NCBI RefSeq assembly: GCF_049676595.1
Contig: NZ_CP187259.1
Coordinates: 2,976,001-3,040,000, forward strand
Length of the DNA: 64,000 nucleotides
Reading direction: 5' to 3'
DNA from: Methanocella_A sp049676595
GTDB lineage: Archaea > Halobacteriota > Methanocellia > Methanocellales > Methanocellaceae
Below the pieces are notes generated by a model. It was not told the origin of the DNA and did not search any database. It saw only the letters and a program-made list of their open reading frames with translations. The translations under genes were made by a program, and so were the position numbers. Shown here in pieces: positions 26,250 to 34,059 of this stretch. Each line of letters opens with the position of its first letter. The stretch's first letter is position 1.

Positions 26250-27755
26250 ATGGCAAAGAAAGCGGATAAGCCGAACATACTAATTATCTGGGGCGACGAC
26301 ATCGGTATCACTAACCTCAGCATCTACTCGCAAGGGCTGATGGGCTACAGGACACCGAATATCGACAGGATAGGCCATGAAGGCATGGTGTTCACCGACA
26401 GCTACGGCGAGCAGAGTTGCACGGCGGGCAGGGCTGCGTTCATCACCGGCCAGAGCGTATACCGCTCCGGGCTGAGCAAAGTGGGCTTGCCTGGCGCAAA
26501 GCTTGGCCTGCAGGCCGAGGATCCTACCATTGCGGAATTGCTGAAGCCGCAGGGCTACGCCACCGGCCAGTTCGGCAAGAACCACTTCGGCGACCGGGAC
26601 GAGTTCCTGCCCACCATGCACGGGTTCGACGAGTTCTACGGCAATTTATATCACCTGAACGCCGAAGAGGAGCCGGAGCTGCGGGATTATCCCACTGAGA
26701 AGGACTTCCCCGACTTCCGGAAGAACTTCGGCCCGCGGGGCGTACTGCACTGCTGGGCGAAGCCGGATGGCGGCCAGAAGATCGAGGACACCGGCCCGCT
26801 CACTCGAAAGAGGATGGAGACGGTGGACGAGGAATTCATGGAGGCAGCCCAGGCCTTTATGAAGAAGCAACACAAGGCAGGCGTGCCGTTCTTCGTGTGG
26901 TTTAACACCACGCACATGCACTTCCGGACCCACGAGAAGCCCTCGTATAAGGGCAAGGCCGGGCGGTGGCAGTCGGAGTACCACGACGTCATGATCTATC
27001 ATGACTGGTGCGTGGGCGAGATGCTGAAGCTGCTCGATGACCTCGGCATCGCCGATAACACCATTGTCATGTACAGCACCGACAATGGGCCCCACCGGAA
27101 CTCCTGGCCGGACGCCGGCACGACTCCTTTCAGGAGTGAGAAGAACACCAACTGGGAGGGCGCCTTCCGGGTGCCGCTGCTGGTGCGCTGGCCCGCAGTG
27201 ATCAAGCCCGGTTCCGTCTCGAACGAAATCGTCAGCCACCTGGACTGGCTACCCACGTTACTGGCGGCCGCTGGCGAGCCAGATATCAAGAAAAAGCTAC
27301 TGAAGGGGCATAAAGCGGGCAAGAAGACGTTCAAGGTTCATCTCGACGGCTACAACCTGCTGCCATACCTGTCAGGCAAGGAGAAGAAGGGCCCGCGCGT
27401 CGAGTACTTCTACTTCTCCGACGACGGGGACCTGCTGGCCATGCGCTACGATAACTGGAAGTTCGTGTTCCTGGAGCAGCGGAGCCGGGGCACCTTGCAG
27501 GTGTGGGCCGAGCCATTCACTAAGCTGAGGCTGCCGAAGATCTACAACCTGCGCACCGATCCTTTCGAGTTCGCCGACACGACCTCGAACACTTACTGGG
27601 ACTGGATCTTCGACCATGCGTTCGCGCTGGTGCCCGCGCAGCAGGAAGCGCAGAAGTTCATGCAAACCTTCAAAGCCTTCCCGCCAAGGCAGAAAGCGGC
27701 GAGCTTCACGATCGAGCAGGCAAGCGAACAGCTGAAGAAGCCAGGCGGTGACTGA
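26250..27755 (+). CDS. Cys-type arylsulfatase (alkaline phosphatase superfamily)
   Basis: 501 residues from the ATG at 26250, behind a GGGGAGA ribosome site; a TTG six bases earlier is less likely. The modified residue is Cys57 in the signature C-T-A-G-R, which fits the C-x-P/A-x-R rule. Metal ligands are seen in IWGDDIG and STDNGPHRNS, and substrate-site His/Lys in TTHMHF and FRSEKNTNWEG. There is no signal peptide, so it is cytoplasmic as written. It should hydrolyse a sulfate ester after maturation by the enzyme just upstream. Sulfatases are uncommon in methanogens; transfer from anaerobic bacteria is a reasonable inference. Confidence 0.9.
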   Translation: MAKKADKPNILIIWGDDIGITNLSIYSQGLMGYRTPNIDRIGHEGMVFTDSYGEQSCTAGRAAFITGQSVYRSGLSKVGLPGAKLGLQAEDPTIAELLKPQGYATGQFGKNHFGDRDEFLPTMHGFDEFYGNLYHLNAEEEPELRDYPTEKDFPDFRKNFGPRGVLHCWAKPDGGQKIEDTGPLTRKRMETVDEEFMEAAQAFMKKQHKAGVPFFVWFNTTHMHFRTHEKPSYKGKAGRWQSEYHDVMIYHDWCVGEMLKLLDDLGIADNTIVMYSTDNGPHRNSWPDAGTTPFRSEKNTNWEGAFRVPLLVRWPAVIKPGSVSNEIVSHLDWLPTLLAAAGEPDIKKKLLKGHKAGKKTFKVHLDGYNLLPYLSGKEKKGPRVEYFYFSDDGDLLAMRYDNWKFVFLEQRSRGTLQVWAEPFTKLRLPKIYNLRTDPFEFADTTSNTYWDWIFDHAFALVPAQQEAQKFMQTFKAFPPRQKAASFTIEQASEQLKKPGGD

Positions 27756-27919
27756 GGCGCTAGAGGGTGCCGCCGCTATGCGGCCCAGCCATCGATTAGA
27801 GCCCCGGAAGAGATTAGTGGCGACGTGACTTATCCGGGGAATGGCGCCTGAAAATCCCGGGAGTGGACCGTGGTTAGCATGAAAGGGGACTGGAACCGTG
27901 TGTTCAAGCGGGCGGACAC

Positions 27920-28288
27920 ATGATAGAATTAGCACCCTACGTGATCAACCTGGCAGGCTGGATTGAGCTTATCGCCAACCTTGTCAGCGTCCTGATCATT
28001 GCGGCCGGCATCGCCGTAGCCGTTTACAAAGTGCTGCAAACCGTCCGCCAGCCAGACCTGCTGCACTATAATAAGGCCCGCCTGGCCTTTTCGAGGTACC
28101 TGGTCTTAGGCCTCGAGTTTCAGCTGGCTGCGGACATCGTCAAGACCGCTGCGGAGCCGAACTGGACAGACCTCGGCATCCTCGCCGTGGTGGCGGCGAT
28201 CCGGACTTTCCTAAACTTTTTCCTGCAGCGGGAGATGAAAGAGGAAGAGCGGGAGGTGGAGGAAGCCAGTGAGTCCGGCCGAAGGTAA
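27920..28288 (+). CDS. DUF1622 family membrane protein
   Basis: 122 residues. It matches the DUF1622 pattern: TM1 (IELIANLVSVLIIAAGIAVAVYK), a polar stretch with RLAFSRYLVLGLEFQLAADIVKT, TM-like segments and an acidic tail (REMKEEEREVEE). Function of the family is unknown. The 3' end overlaps the DUF202 gene by 20 bases, so both are in one operon. The 164-base spacer before it holds GC-rich stem-like stretches but no gene I can recognise. Confidence 0.75.
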   Translation: MIELAPYVINLAGWIELIANLVSVLIIAAGIAVAVYKVLQTVRQPDLLHYNKARLAFSRYLVLGLEFQLAADIVKTAAEPNWTDLGILAVVAAIRTFLNFFLQREMKEEEREVEEASESGRR

Positions 28289-28661
28289 GCTGCCCGATCT
28301 CGGCTACCAGCGCACCCGGCTCGCCGCGGACCGGACACTGATGGCCTGGATCCGGACCTCAGTTTCCATGATCAGTTTCGGCTTCACTATCTACAAGTTT
28401 TTCATGTACCTGCGCCAGTCGGACCTCATCTCCGGTCAGCTACCTCTGCACGGGCCTCGCAACCTCGGGCTCGCGCTGGTCGGGCTGGGCACCTTCCTCC
28501 TGGCGATGGCCATAGTCGAATACCTGCTGTACCAGCGGTGGCTGAGCCGGGAGATGAAGGTGAAGTTTCCCCTGTCGGCAGCGCTGCTCGCGGCGGTGCT
28601 CATTTCGCTGATCGGCGTCCTCGCGCTGATCAACCTGCTGTATAATATCGGGCCGATATGA
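28269..28661 (+). CDS. DUF202 family membrane protein (YidH-like)
   Basis: 130 residues from a GTG start that overlaps the upstream gene. It shows the DUF202 signature RTRLAADRTLMAWIRTSVSMISFGFTIYKFF, then two more TM helices separated by a basic loop (YQRWLSREMKVKF). The family is small, three-TM and of unknown function. Pairing with DUF1622 suggests a joint membrane role. It converges with the BASS transporter gene over only 19 bases. Confidence 0.8.
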   Translation: MSPAEGKLPDLGYQRTRLAADRTLMAWIRTSVSMISFGFTIYKFFMYLRQSDLISGQLPLHGPRNLGLALVGLGTFLLAMAIVEYLLYQRWLSREMKVKFPLSAALLAAVLISLIGVLALINLLYNIGPI

Positions 28662-28680
28662 TCGGCCGCAGGACTTCCTG

Positions 28681-29529
28681 TTATACCATGCGTCTTTTTT
28701 GATACCTGATATAGATCAAGCCTAAGAAAGTAGAGATGACCAGATAAGGTACCAGGATAGGCAAGGCGTTCTCAAGAGGAGCATATGTAGAGGCTATCAC
28801 CAAAGCGAGCCCCACGTTCCGGGAGGAGCTTTCCAGGGCCAGGGTCGTCTGCTCTTCGGGACTCCCGGCGGCCATCAAGTGTCCTGCCAGGACTGCTCCG
28901 GAGATCATCAAAGTAATGGCGAGATATGACCGGATATCCAGCGCTAACAGCAGGGGATACATTGACAGCAGGACGATTAAGATCACCAGGGCCAGGACAA
29001 CGTTTGACAGGGCTTCCAGTGGCCCGCTTATACGCTGAGCCAGAGCCGGGAACAGCCACCTGAGGGTCATGCCGGCCATGATCGGGACAAGGATGGAGAG
29101 GCCCAACTGTTCTGCCACTGCCAGCGAGCTGATTCCCAGCCGGAGGCTTGCAGCTTCTGATAAAAGGGCTAACGTAGCAGGTGTCGTTACAATTGCGAGC
29201 GCTGCCAGCAAGATGTGAAGGCTCACCGCATACTCCTTGCTGCCCCCTGCCTTCGCTATTTTTCTCAGTACGAGGGGAGCGGCCGGCGACGATGCCAGAA
29301 TCAACAGCCCGATTGCAGTGGCCCTGGCCGGCACCATGAGGACGATTACCATCATCGCTATCAGCGGTACGAAGACGTCGATCGATAGTAGAGACCTGAG
29401 CAGCAGTCCCGGCCGCTTCTCCAGATACCTCAGATCACCCGGGCGCACACTCAATCCTCTGGAAAACATGTAGGTGAAGATGCTGGCTACTGCACTGGCC
29501 TGTAGGATTATCAGAATTGTGTCTGCCAT
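28681..29529 (-). CDS. BASS-family (bile acid:sodium symporter-like) transporter
   Basis: 282 residues with about nine TM segments. The N-terminal half has a conserved SRGLSV stretch and Pro-rich crossing motifs (ASSPAAPLVL). The C-terminal half repeats the pattern with ESSSRNVGLALVIAS, the hallmark of the Na+-binding/crossover region in the BASS superfamily (SxxRNxxLA). Members move bile acids, pantoate, pyruvate or arsenite; no ArsR or arsenate reductase gene lies nearby, so the substrate is open. Confidence 0.8.
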   Translation of the reverse strand: MADTILIILQASAVASIFTYMFSRGLSVRPGDLRYLEKRPGLLLRSLLSIDVFVPLIAMMVIVLMVPARATAIGLLILASSPAAPLVLRKIAKAGGSKEYAVSLHILLAALAIVTTPATLALLSEAASLRLGISSLAVAEQLGLSILVPIMAGMTLRWLFPALAQRISGPLEALSNVVLALVILIVLLSMYPLLLALDIRSYLAITLMISGAVLAGHLMAAGSPEEQTTLALESSSRNVGLALVIASTYAPLENALPILVPYLVISTFLGLIYIRYQKRRMV

Positions 29530-29840
29530 GATTACCAGTACCTGCGCTGATCACGTGACAACGGCTCCCCAGATCGACGCATTCAGGCTCCGTACCGGGG
29601 TCATCGTAACATTAAATCGTATTATTTATATAATTTATAACATATTTATCGCTTGCCCCGACTTCGCCGGAGTGACCGTCGGAGGCTCTCCGAAAGGGGC
29701 GTCACGTTGAGGCTGGCCAGCTTAACAGGCAGGGTGAGAAGAGTCCTGGCAAAGACCGGCTTTGAGGGGCAGACCGTCGCTGAGTTCATCCTGTAGTGGC
29801 AATCCGAAAAGTAAGTGTCCGGCCTTAGTGCGCCGAACGA
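29530..29840. other. Gene-free spacer of 311 bases
   Basis: It holds AT-rich promoter-like sequence near 29615-29645 (TATTTATATAATTTATAA). A 29-codon stretch from TTG at 29707 to TAG reads RLASLTGRVRRVLAKTGF, which looks coding-like but matches nothing I recognise. It may be a gene remnant. No RNA gene is seen. Confidence 0.3.
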
Positions 29841-30227
29841 CTAATTTTCAGGCTGGTAGTCGCCCTTTCGGGCGAAGCTCAGGACGATAAATACTAAGGC
29901 AAGAACGAAAAAAACGGCAAACATCCCTGTCATGACCACCTCTCCCCGCTGGATATAGTACCCCGGGCTCACTATGAGTGTGTACAGCAGCATGCCCATC
30001 GAGAACATGTAGGCCTGGAAGCCCCACTTTTTGGCTGTAAGCAACCCGTAGCCCCCTACGATCAGGGCGAGGGCAGTGGCGACTTCACCTGCGATATGCA
30101 GAGCGATCTCGTAGAATTTGATCTGTATTTCGGGCACCTGGCCGGTCGCCAGGAATACCGTCCACATGCCGAGCATGGCGATGCCGAGGAGAATAGAGTA
30201 AATAGCAGCGATCTTACCGATTTTCAT
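29841..30227 (-). CDS. Small four-TM membrane protein, unknown
   Basis: 128 residues from the ATG at 30227, preferred over one 24 bases upstream because a GGAG ribosome site precedes it at normal spacing. It has four hydrophobic helices with short loops and a charged C-terminus (ARKGDYQPEN). Sequence features such as YSILLGIAMLGMWTVFLATGQ and GGYGLLTAKKWG recall small DoxX-like or DUF6790-like membrane proteins, but I cannot place it firmly. It is flanked by unrelated genes on the same strand with large gaps. Confidence 0.6.
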   Translation of the reverse strand: MKIGKIAAIYSILLGIAMLGMWTVFLATGQVPEIQIKFYEIALHIAGEVATALALIVGGYGLLTAKKWGFQAYMFSMGMLLYTLIVSPGYYIQRGEVVMTGMFAVFFVLALVFIVLSFARKGDYQPEN

Positions 30228-30431
30228 GGTAGTCTCCACAGGGTTATCCATAATGCGCTAAATAAGTATTCACTTGCGCATATACTTCAGAGCATATGAA
30301 GTAGTAGCAAGTATTGCCTTAAAAGCAGATGGGTGCACTGGTCATTGGCGCTGGGGGGCAAAGCCCCTCAACGCTTCCTTTGTTATAATACGCACTGGGT
30401 ACCTTAGGCGTACTAAGGACTGAAAATCTTT

Positions 30432-30740
30432 TTAACCAAAGATGGCGCCCATGCCTTCGGCGGCCTCGTCCTCTTCGCGGCGAATGGCGTCGAAGACCAT
30501 CTGTTCCTCTTCACCGGTGAGCTTCACCAGCTCGATCCCGGACTCGGCGATCTTCTTAACGGCCTCTTCGAACTTGTCTGCGGATGCCGCCTTGACGTAT
30601 AGATAGAAACCGCTTTCCCTCTTGTTGCCCAGCAGCTTTGCTTCCCGGTCGGTGGGGCCGAGCCTCTTGAAGAACTCGTCCTCGAGGAGCTTTTCAACTT
30701 CTGGCTTGCTCTTGCTCTCGTAATAGTATGCTGCTTCCAT
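30432..30740 (-). CDS. Small charged protein, unknown
   Basis: 102 residues, rich in Glu and Lys, soluble, with a predicted alpha/beta pattern: YYYESKSKPEVEKLLEDEFF, a beta strand ESGFYLYVKAA, helix DKFEEAVKKIAESG, strand IELVKLTG and an acidic helix ending in AEGMGAIFG. No cysteine or metal motif. The alternating pattern resembles small ferredoxin-like folds. Codon use matches neighbours. It probably has its own promoter; an 8-bp palindrome ACTATGCC-AC-GGCATAGT lies upstream at 30796-30813. Confidence 0.6.
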   Translation of the reverse strand: MEAAYYYESKSKPEVEKLLEDEFFKRLGPTDREAKLLGNKRESGFYLYVKAASADKFEEAVKKIAESGIELVKLTGEEEQMVFDAIRREEDEAAEGMGAIFG

Positions 30741-30890
30741 TCTTACACCTTAAACTCTTGATGTCTTATGCCTACTGTAACTGGCGGTTAATAAAACTAT
30801 GCCACGGCATAGTATGGGTTCTTCGGTTAGGCCTGACTACCTGCCGATCTTCCTGCGACCTTTTTAAGCCAGAGCCGAAGGCTCTGATCA

Positions 30891-31730
30891 TCACATCTTA
30901 TAATGTTTCCGTAGCAGACTGATCGTCTCTCCGAGATAGTCTATCTTATCCATGTCATTCTCACCCAGGCCTGCCTTTTTCGCGAGCGCTAGGTAGGGCA
31001 CGTCGTCCGGGCAGAGGCCCATGAGGAAAGAACCGACGGCATCTGTTGCCACGTAATCCTCCCCGGCGATGATGACGTTAGAAGCGATCGGATCGCAGGC
31101 GAGCTCGTGCCGCTGGCAGCCGAGGATGCCGTCGATGACCGTGAGCTCGGGCCCGAAAGCCCGGTTGAGGTCCACGATCTTCTGGGCGAGGTCGTCGTGC
31201 ATGATGCCTTTCGGGAGGATGCCGCCCATCATGTTTTTCATGGACAGCGTCGAGAGCGACCAGCAGTGCACCTTGAGCTTGGGTACTGACAGGATGCAGT
31301 CATATTCTGTGAAGGATCGGGCGACCTTGATGGATTTTAGCGATCGGCCTCCCTCTATCTTCACCTCGACGTGGGGCTCTGAGTTCAGGTCGATCAACTT
31401 CACTCCATAGCCTTTCAGCTCGTCTGCGAGCCCGACTTTGCGGAACGTCTCCATGGTGTCGAAGCTGGCCATCCCGCCTTCACCGACTGCGAATTCCGAG
31501 CTGGTCCACCCGTGCTCCAGCAGGTACTCCACGATGCCCCGGACGACCCTGGGATCGGTGGTCACCCCCGTGGAGGGGTCGCTGTTGTTGACATAGTTAG
31601 GCTTGATTAGTATGCGCTGGTACCGGTCCAGGATGTCGCCGGCGTTGATCATCTCCAGCGCCTTTTTCGGCCCGTTCACCGGATCGGTGGTACTTATGAC
31701 AGATACAGGTTTACTCGTCAAGCGGCTCAC
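30891..31730 (-). CDS. DUF362 family protein
   Basis: 279 residues from a GTG start. It has the DUF362 features: ILIKPNYVNNSDPSTGVTTDPRVVRGIVEYLLEHG, VGEGGM, LSVPKLKVHCWSLSTLSMKNMMGGILPK and VIIAGEDYVATDAVGSFLMG. The C-terminal ferredoxin domain seen in some relatives is missing. The family is frequent in anaerobes, often annotated as iron-sulfur or uncharacterised protein, and has no settled reaction. The conserved Lys, Asn and Asp residues suggest an enzyme. It is transcribed separately from its neighbours. Confidence 0.8.
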   Translation of the reverse strand: MSRLTSKPVSVISTTDPVNGPKKALEMINAGDILDRYQRILIKPNYVNNSDPSTGVTTDPRVVRGIVEYLLEHGWTSSEFAVGEGGMASFDTMETFRKVGLADELKGYGVKLIDLNSEPHVEVKIEGGRSLKSIKVARSFTEYDCILSVPKLKVHCWSLSTLSMKNMMGGILPKGIMHDDLAQKIVDLNRAFGPELTVIDGILGCQRHELACDPIASNVIIAGEDYVATDAVGSFLMGLCPDDVPYLALAKKAGLGENDMDKIDYLGETISLLRKHYKM

Positions 31731-31849
31731 TACCGTGTTCCATGAATGGTACGATCAGTATAATTAAAAATATTATCGAAGTGATCGTCAGAATAGCTAG
31801 CAGGATTGCCGATAAAGCGGGGACAGAAAGGATAAAAAACAATAGTGCC

Positions 31850-32119
31850 TTACTTCGGCAGCTTCGGCAGGTCCTTGCAGGCTTCAGCAATCTTGCGGCT
31901 GAGCTCCCGGTCGAAGACGAGCTCGACAGAGATGTCCCGCTTCTTGCCGTTGCCGTCGCTGACCTCGTTCAGGGCGCAGATCACGAGCCCGCCGTTGTCC
32001 ACGTACATCTCGAAGTCGGAGGAGTTCGGGATCTCCAGCTTGCTGCTGTAGTCGTCGTATGTCTCACCGTCAATGGAAGTCTTGGTCTTCACCTGTATCT
32101 TCACAAGTTCACCCAGCAT
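31850..32119 (-). CDS. Small beta-rich protein, unknown
   Basis: 89 residues. The sequence alternates strands and acidic turns (LVKIQVKTKTSIDGETYDDY, FEMYVDNGGLVICALNE, RDISVELVFDRELS) and ends in a helix with LPKLPK. No motif is recognised. Codon usage and composition are like the neighbours, so I accept it as a gene. Upstream lies the polypurine inverted repeat at 32201-32426. Confidence 0.55.
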   Translation of the reverse strand: MLGELVKIQVKTKTSIDGETYDDYSSKLEIPNSSDFEMYVDNGGLVICALNEVSDGNGKKRDISVELVFDRELSRKIAEACKDLPKLPK

Positions 32120-32200
32120 AGAAATGCATAAGGGGCATATATAACTTAGTCTACCCTTTGAGGGAGAGAGGCTTGCGATACACCTGAATGAAAAATGGTA

Positions 32201-32426
32201 GGTCAGGGAGGTACTGGGAGGCAGGGAGGATTTTCAAGCTGGGAGGTTAGAGAGGGTCAGAGGTCAGAGAGGAGGATAGAGAGAATGGAAAGGTCAGAGA
32301 GGATAACTAACTTATAGGAGAATCCTCCCCTGCGTCCGGGTACTCTACCATCTACTCTCAGACCTCCCTACCTCCCCGACCTCCCAGCTTGAAAGTCCTC
32401 CCATACTCCCGGGAACTCCCTGACCT
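32201..32426. repeat. Long polypurine/polypyrimidine inverted repeat
   Basis: The left arm, about 32201-32247, is nearly all purine (GGTCAGGGAGG, CAGGGAGGATTTTCAAGCTGGGAGG). The right arm, about 32380-32426, is its near reverse complement (CCTCCCAGCTTGAAAGTCCTCCC). Between them lie further GGTCAGAGAGG-type units and a short AT-rich centre. The repeat unit differs from all other families in the window. It fills the divergent spacer between the 89-residue gene and the TPR gene. Confidence 0.8.
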
Positions 32427-32489
32427 CCTCTCCGACCTCTCGGCACCTCACCGACCCACAGAGGTATTTATATCCAGAATTACAATGAT

Positions 32490-32585
32490 AGTCCTTTGTG
32501 AAACATTTTTTACGGTCCGGCAGGCCTCGTCCCCGGCTATGCCGGGGCCTGCCGGACCGTACAATATGTTTCAAGAATGACTATA
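32490..32585. repeat. Twin hairpin element, copy 1 (upstream of TPR gene)
   Basis: 96 bases with terminal inverted repeats TAGTCCTTTGTGAAAC and GTTTCAAGAATGACTA (about 13 of 16 matching). The internal stem is ACGGTCCGGCAGGCC/GGCCTGCCGGACCGT. The second copy at 33354-33434 shares both ends and the stem design. It ends 29 bases before the TPR start codon. Confidence 0.75.
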
Positions 32586-32614
32586 CACGCGATAGTACTC
32601 CCCGGGAATAGAGC

Positions 32615-33271
32615 ATGCAGGAAAGCGCGGAAACAGAAGTTAGTCGCCTGTACGACAGAGGCCTGGAACTTGCCGGCGACGGCCATATCGAAGAAGCCAT
32701 TAGCTGTTTTGATCAGATCCTGGAAATCGACCCGGACCATGTTTACAGCTGGTACGGCCGCGGCCTTGCGATGAAAAGGAGAGGCGACCTGAATGCGGCC
32801 GTGGAGTGTTTCGATCAGGCGCTGACCATCGATCCGGAGCACAAGGAGTTGTGGGAGGAAAAAGGTGTGATCCACCGGGAAGCGGGCGACCTGGATGGAG
32901 CTATCCTGTGTTTTACTTACGCGGTCAGTATCGACCCGCTTTATGCAGACGGCTGGTTCTCTAAGGGCCTGGCGCTGCAGGAAAAGGCCAGGGAGACCGA
33001 AGACCCGGAGCTGTTCAAGGAGTCTGCAGAGTGCTTTGACTGCGCTCTGAAGATGGACCATGCGATGACGGAAGCCTGGTATAACAAAGGAGTGTCGCTG
33101 CTGCTGGCGGGGCAGGCCCGGGAAGCCGTCCGCAGCTTTGACCATGTGATCGAGCACGATCCGGTCCACGCTCAGGCCTGGTATAACAAAGGCCTCGCGC
33201 TGGAAGATATTGGGGACACGTCCGCGGCGGAAGCGTGTTATAACCTGGCCCGCAAGCTTGTGGAGCCGTAG
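32615..33271 (+). CDS. TPR-repeat protein
   Basis: 218 residues made almost wholly of five to six tetratricopeptide repeats (for example AISCFDQILEIDPDHVYSWYGRGLA, AVECFDQALTIDPEHKELWEEKG, AILCFTYAVSIDPLYADGWFSKG, AVRSFDHVIEHDPVHAQAWYNKG). One repeat carries a short insert (KARETEDPELFKES). No signal peptide or extra domain. It should act as a protein-binding scaffold in the cytosol. The gene is bracketed by the two twin hairpin elements; copy 2 begins about 80 bases after its stop. Confidence 0.85.
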   Translation: MQESAETEVSRLYDRGLELAGDGHIEEAISCFDQILEIDPDHVYSWYGRGLAMKRRGDLNAAVECFDQALTIDPEHKELWEEKGVIHREAGDLDGAILCFTYAVSIDPLYADGWFSKGLALQEKARETEDPELFKESAECFDCALKMDHAMTEAWYNKGVSLLLAGQAREAVRSFDHVIEHDPVHAQAWYNKGLALEDIGDTSAAEACYNLARKLVEP

Positions 33272-33353
33272 TACGTTATTCCCCGACGACTGAGTAAAGC
33301 AATGGGACTAGTTAGTATTCTCAGGCGATAGCCCGGCCTGCGGACGGGATTAC

Positions 33354-33434
33354 AGTCCTTTGTGAAACTTTTTATACGGCCCGGCAGGTCCAGTTCCCTG
33401 CCGGGCCGTATAATATGTTTCAAGAATGACTATA
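33354..33434. repeat. Twin hairpin element, copy 2 (upstream of hemerythrin-like gene)
   Basis: 81 bases. Ends AGTCCTTTGTGAAAC and GTTTCAAGAATGACTA match copy 1; the internal stem is ATACGGCCCGGCAGG/CCTGCCGGGCCGTAT. Stem sequence differs from copy 1 in a paired way (TCCGG/CCGGA against CCCGG/CCGGG), so the hairpin is conserved. Confidence 0.75.
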
Positions 33435-33459
33435 TTCTCCGGAGCCGTTTTTACGTGCG

Positions 33460-33975
33460 GTGAACTTCATCAAATTAATGGCGAATCAGGCAAGTATGAA
33501 GCCGAGAATTCCCGCGAGCGTGAGCGAAGAGTACGAAAGCCTGTACCAGAGTTTGAAGGATGCCATGAACGTGCCCGGCAACGTCGGCCTGGCGGCGAAA
33601 GATGCCTTTCACCTTTTACAACACCATTACGACAAAGACAACGCTTATGCTCTGCCTCCGCTCAAGTACCTGGCGAGCATCGCAGACGAGAAGCTTACCG
33701 CAGAGGTCGAGAAGATCAACAATATGACCGCCCGTCTTAAAAGAGAGCTTCCGCATATGAGGCGGGAAACGGAAAACATTACCAGGGCCCTCGAGAAGCT
33801 GGCAGACGTCGCCCTGAGGGAAGATAAGAGGGAATATCACGGGCTGGCCCGCGGCTTTATCAGGTTTTTACAGATGGAAGACCAGATACTTTATCCCGCC
33901 GCGATATTGATCGGGGACCTCATCGAGGCAAAGGCGGAGCTGGAAGGGCGGAAGCTGGCTCAGCTACACCCTTGA
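33460..33975 (+). CDS. Hemerythrin-like four-helix protein
   Basis: 171 residues from GTG 33460, or 165 from ATG 33478; neither has a good ribosome site. The sequence is all helical, with LLQHHYDKDNAYALPPL near residue 60 and RFLQMEDQILYPAAI near the end. These resemble the H..HxxxE and H..HxxEE..LFP metal-ligand segments of HHE/hemerythrin proteins, although the last His positions are partly replaced, so metal binding is uncertain. If functional it would bind O2, NO or iron; the neighbouring redox genes agree with that. The twin hairpin element lies immediately upstream. Confidence 0.55.
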   Translation: MNFIKLMANQASMKPRIPASVSEEYESLYQSLKDAMNVPGNVGLAAKDAFHLLQHHYDKDNAYALPPLKYLASIADEKLTAEVEKINNMTARLKRELPHMRRETENITRALEKLADVALREDKREYHGLARGFIRFLQMEDQILYPAAILIGDLIEAKAELEGRKLAQLHP

Positions 33976-34059
33976 CTTCTAAGTAAAAAAGGCAAGCCTG
34001 GCCTGATCTGTGGTCCTGATCACGGCGCCAACCTGCCCGCATGCAGTACTTAAGCCTTT

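Noticed and set aside
27756..27919. Structured non-coding RNA before the DUF1622 gene
   Set aside because: Several GC-rich complementary stretches (CCCCGGA/TCCGGGG) exist, but no known RNA signature, promoter or terminator supports a separate RNA gene.
30872..30888. Terminator of the DUF362 gene (CAGAGCC/GGCTCTG hairpin)
   Set aside because: A stem is present, but no T-run follows on the minus strand; evidence is too weak to list as a terminator.
32490..33434. CRISPR repeats because of ..TGAAAC and GTTTCA.. ends
   Set aside because: Only two copies, each an inverted pair around its own stem, about 860 bases apart with a gene between them.
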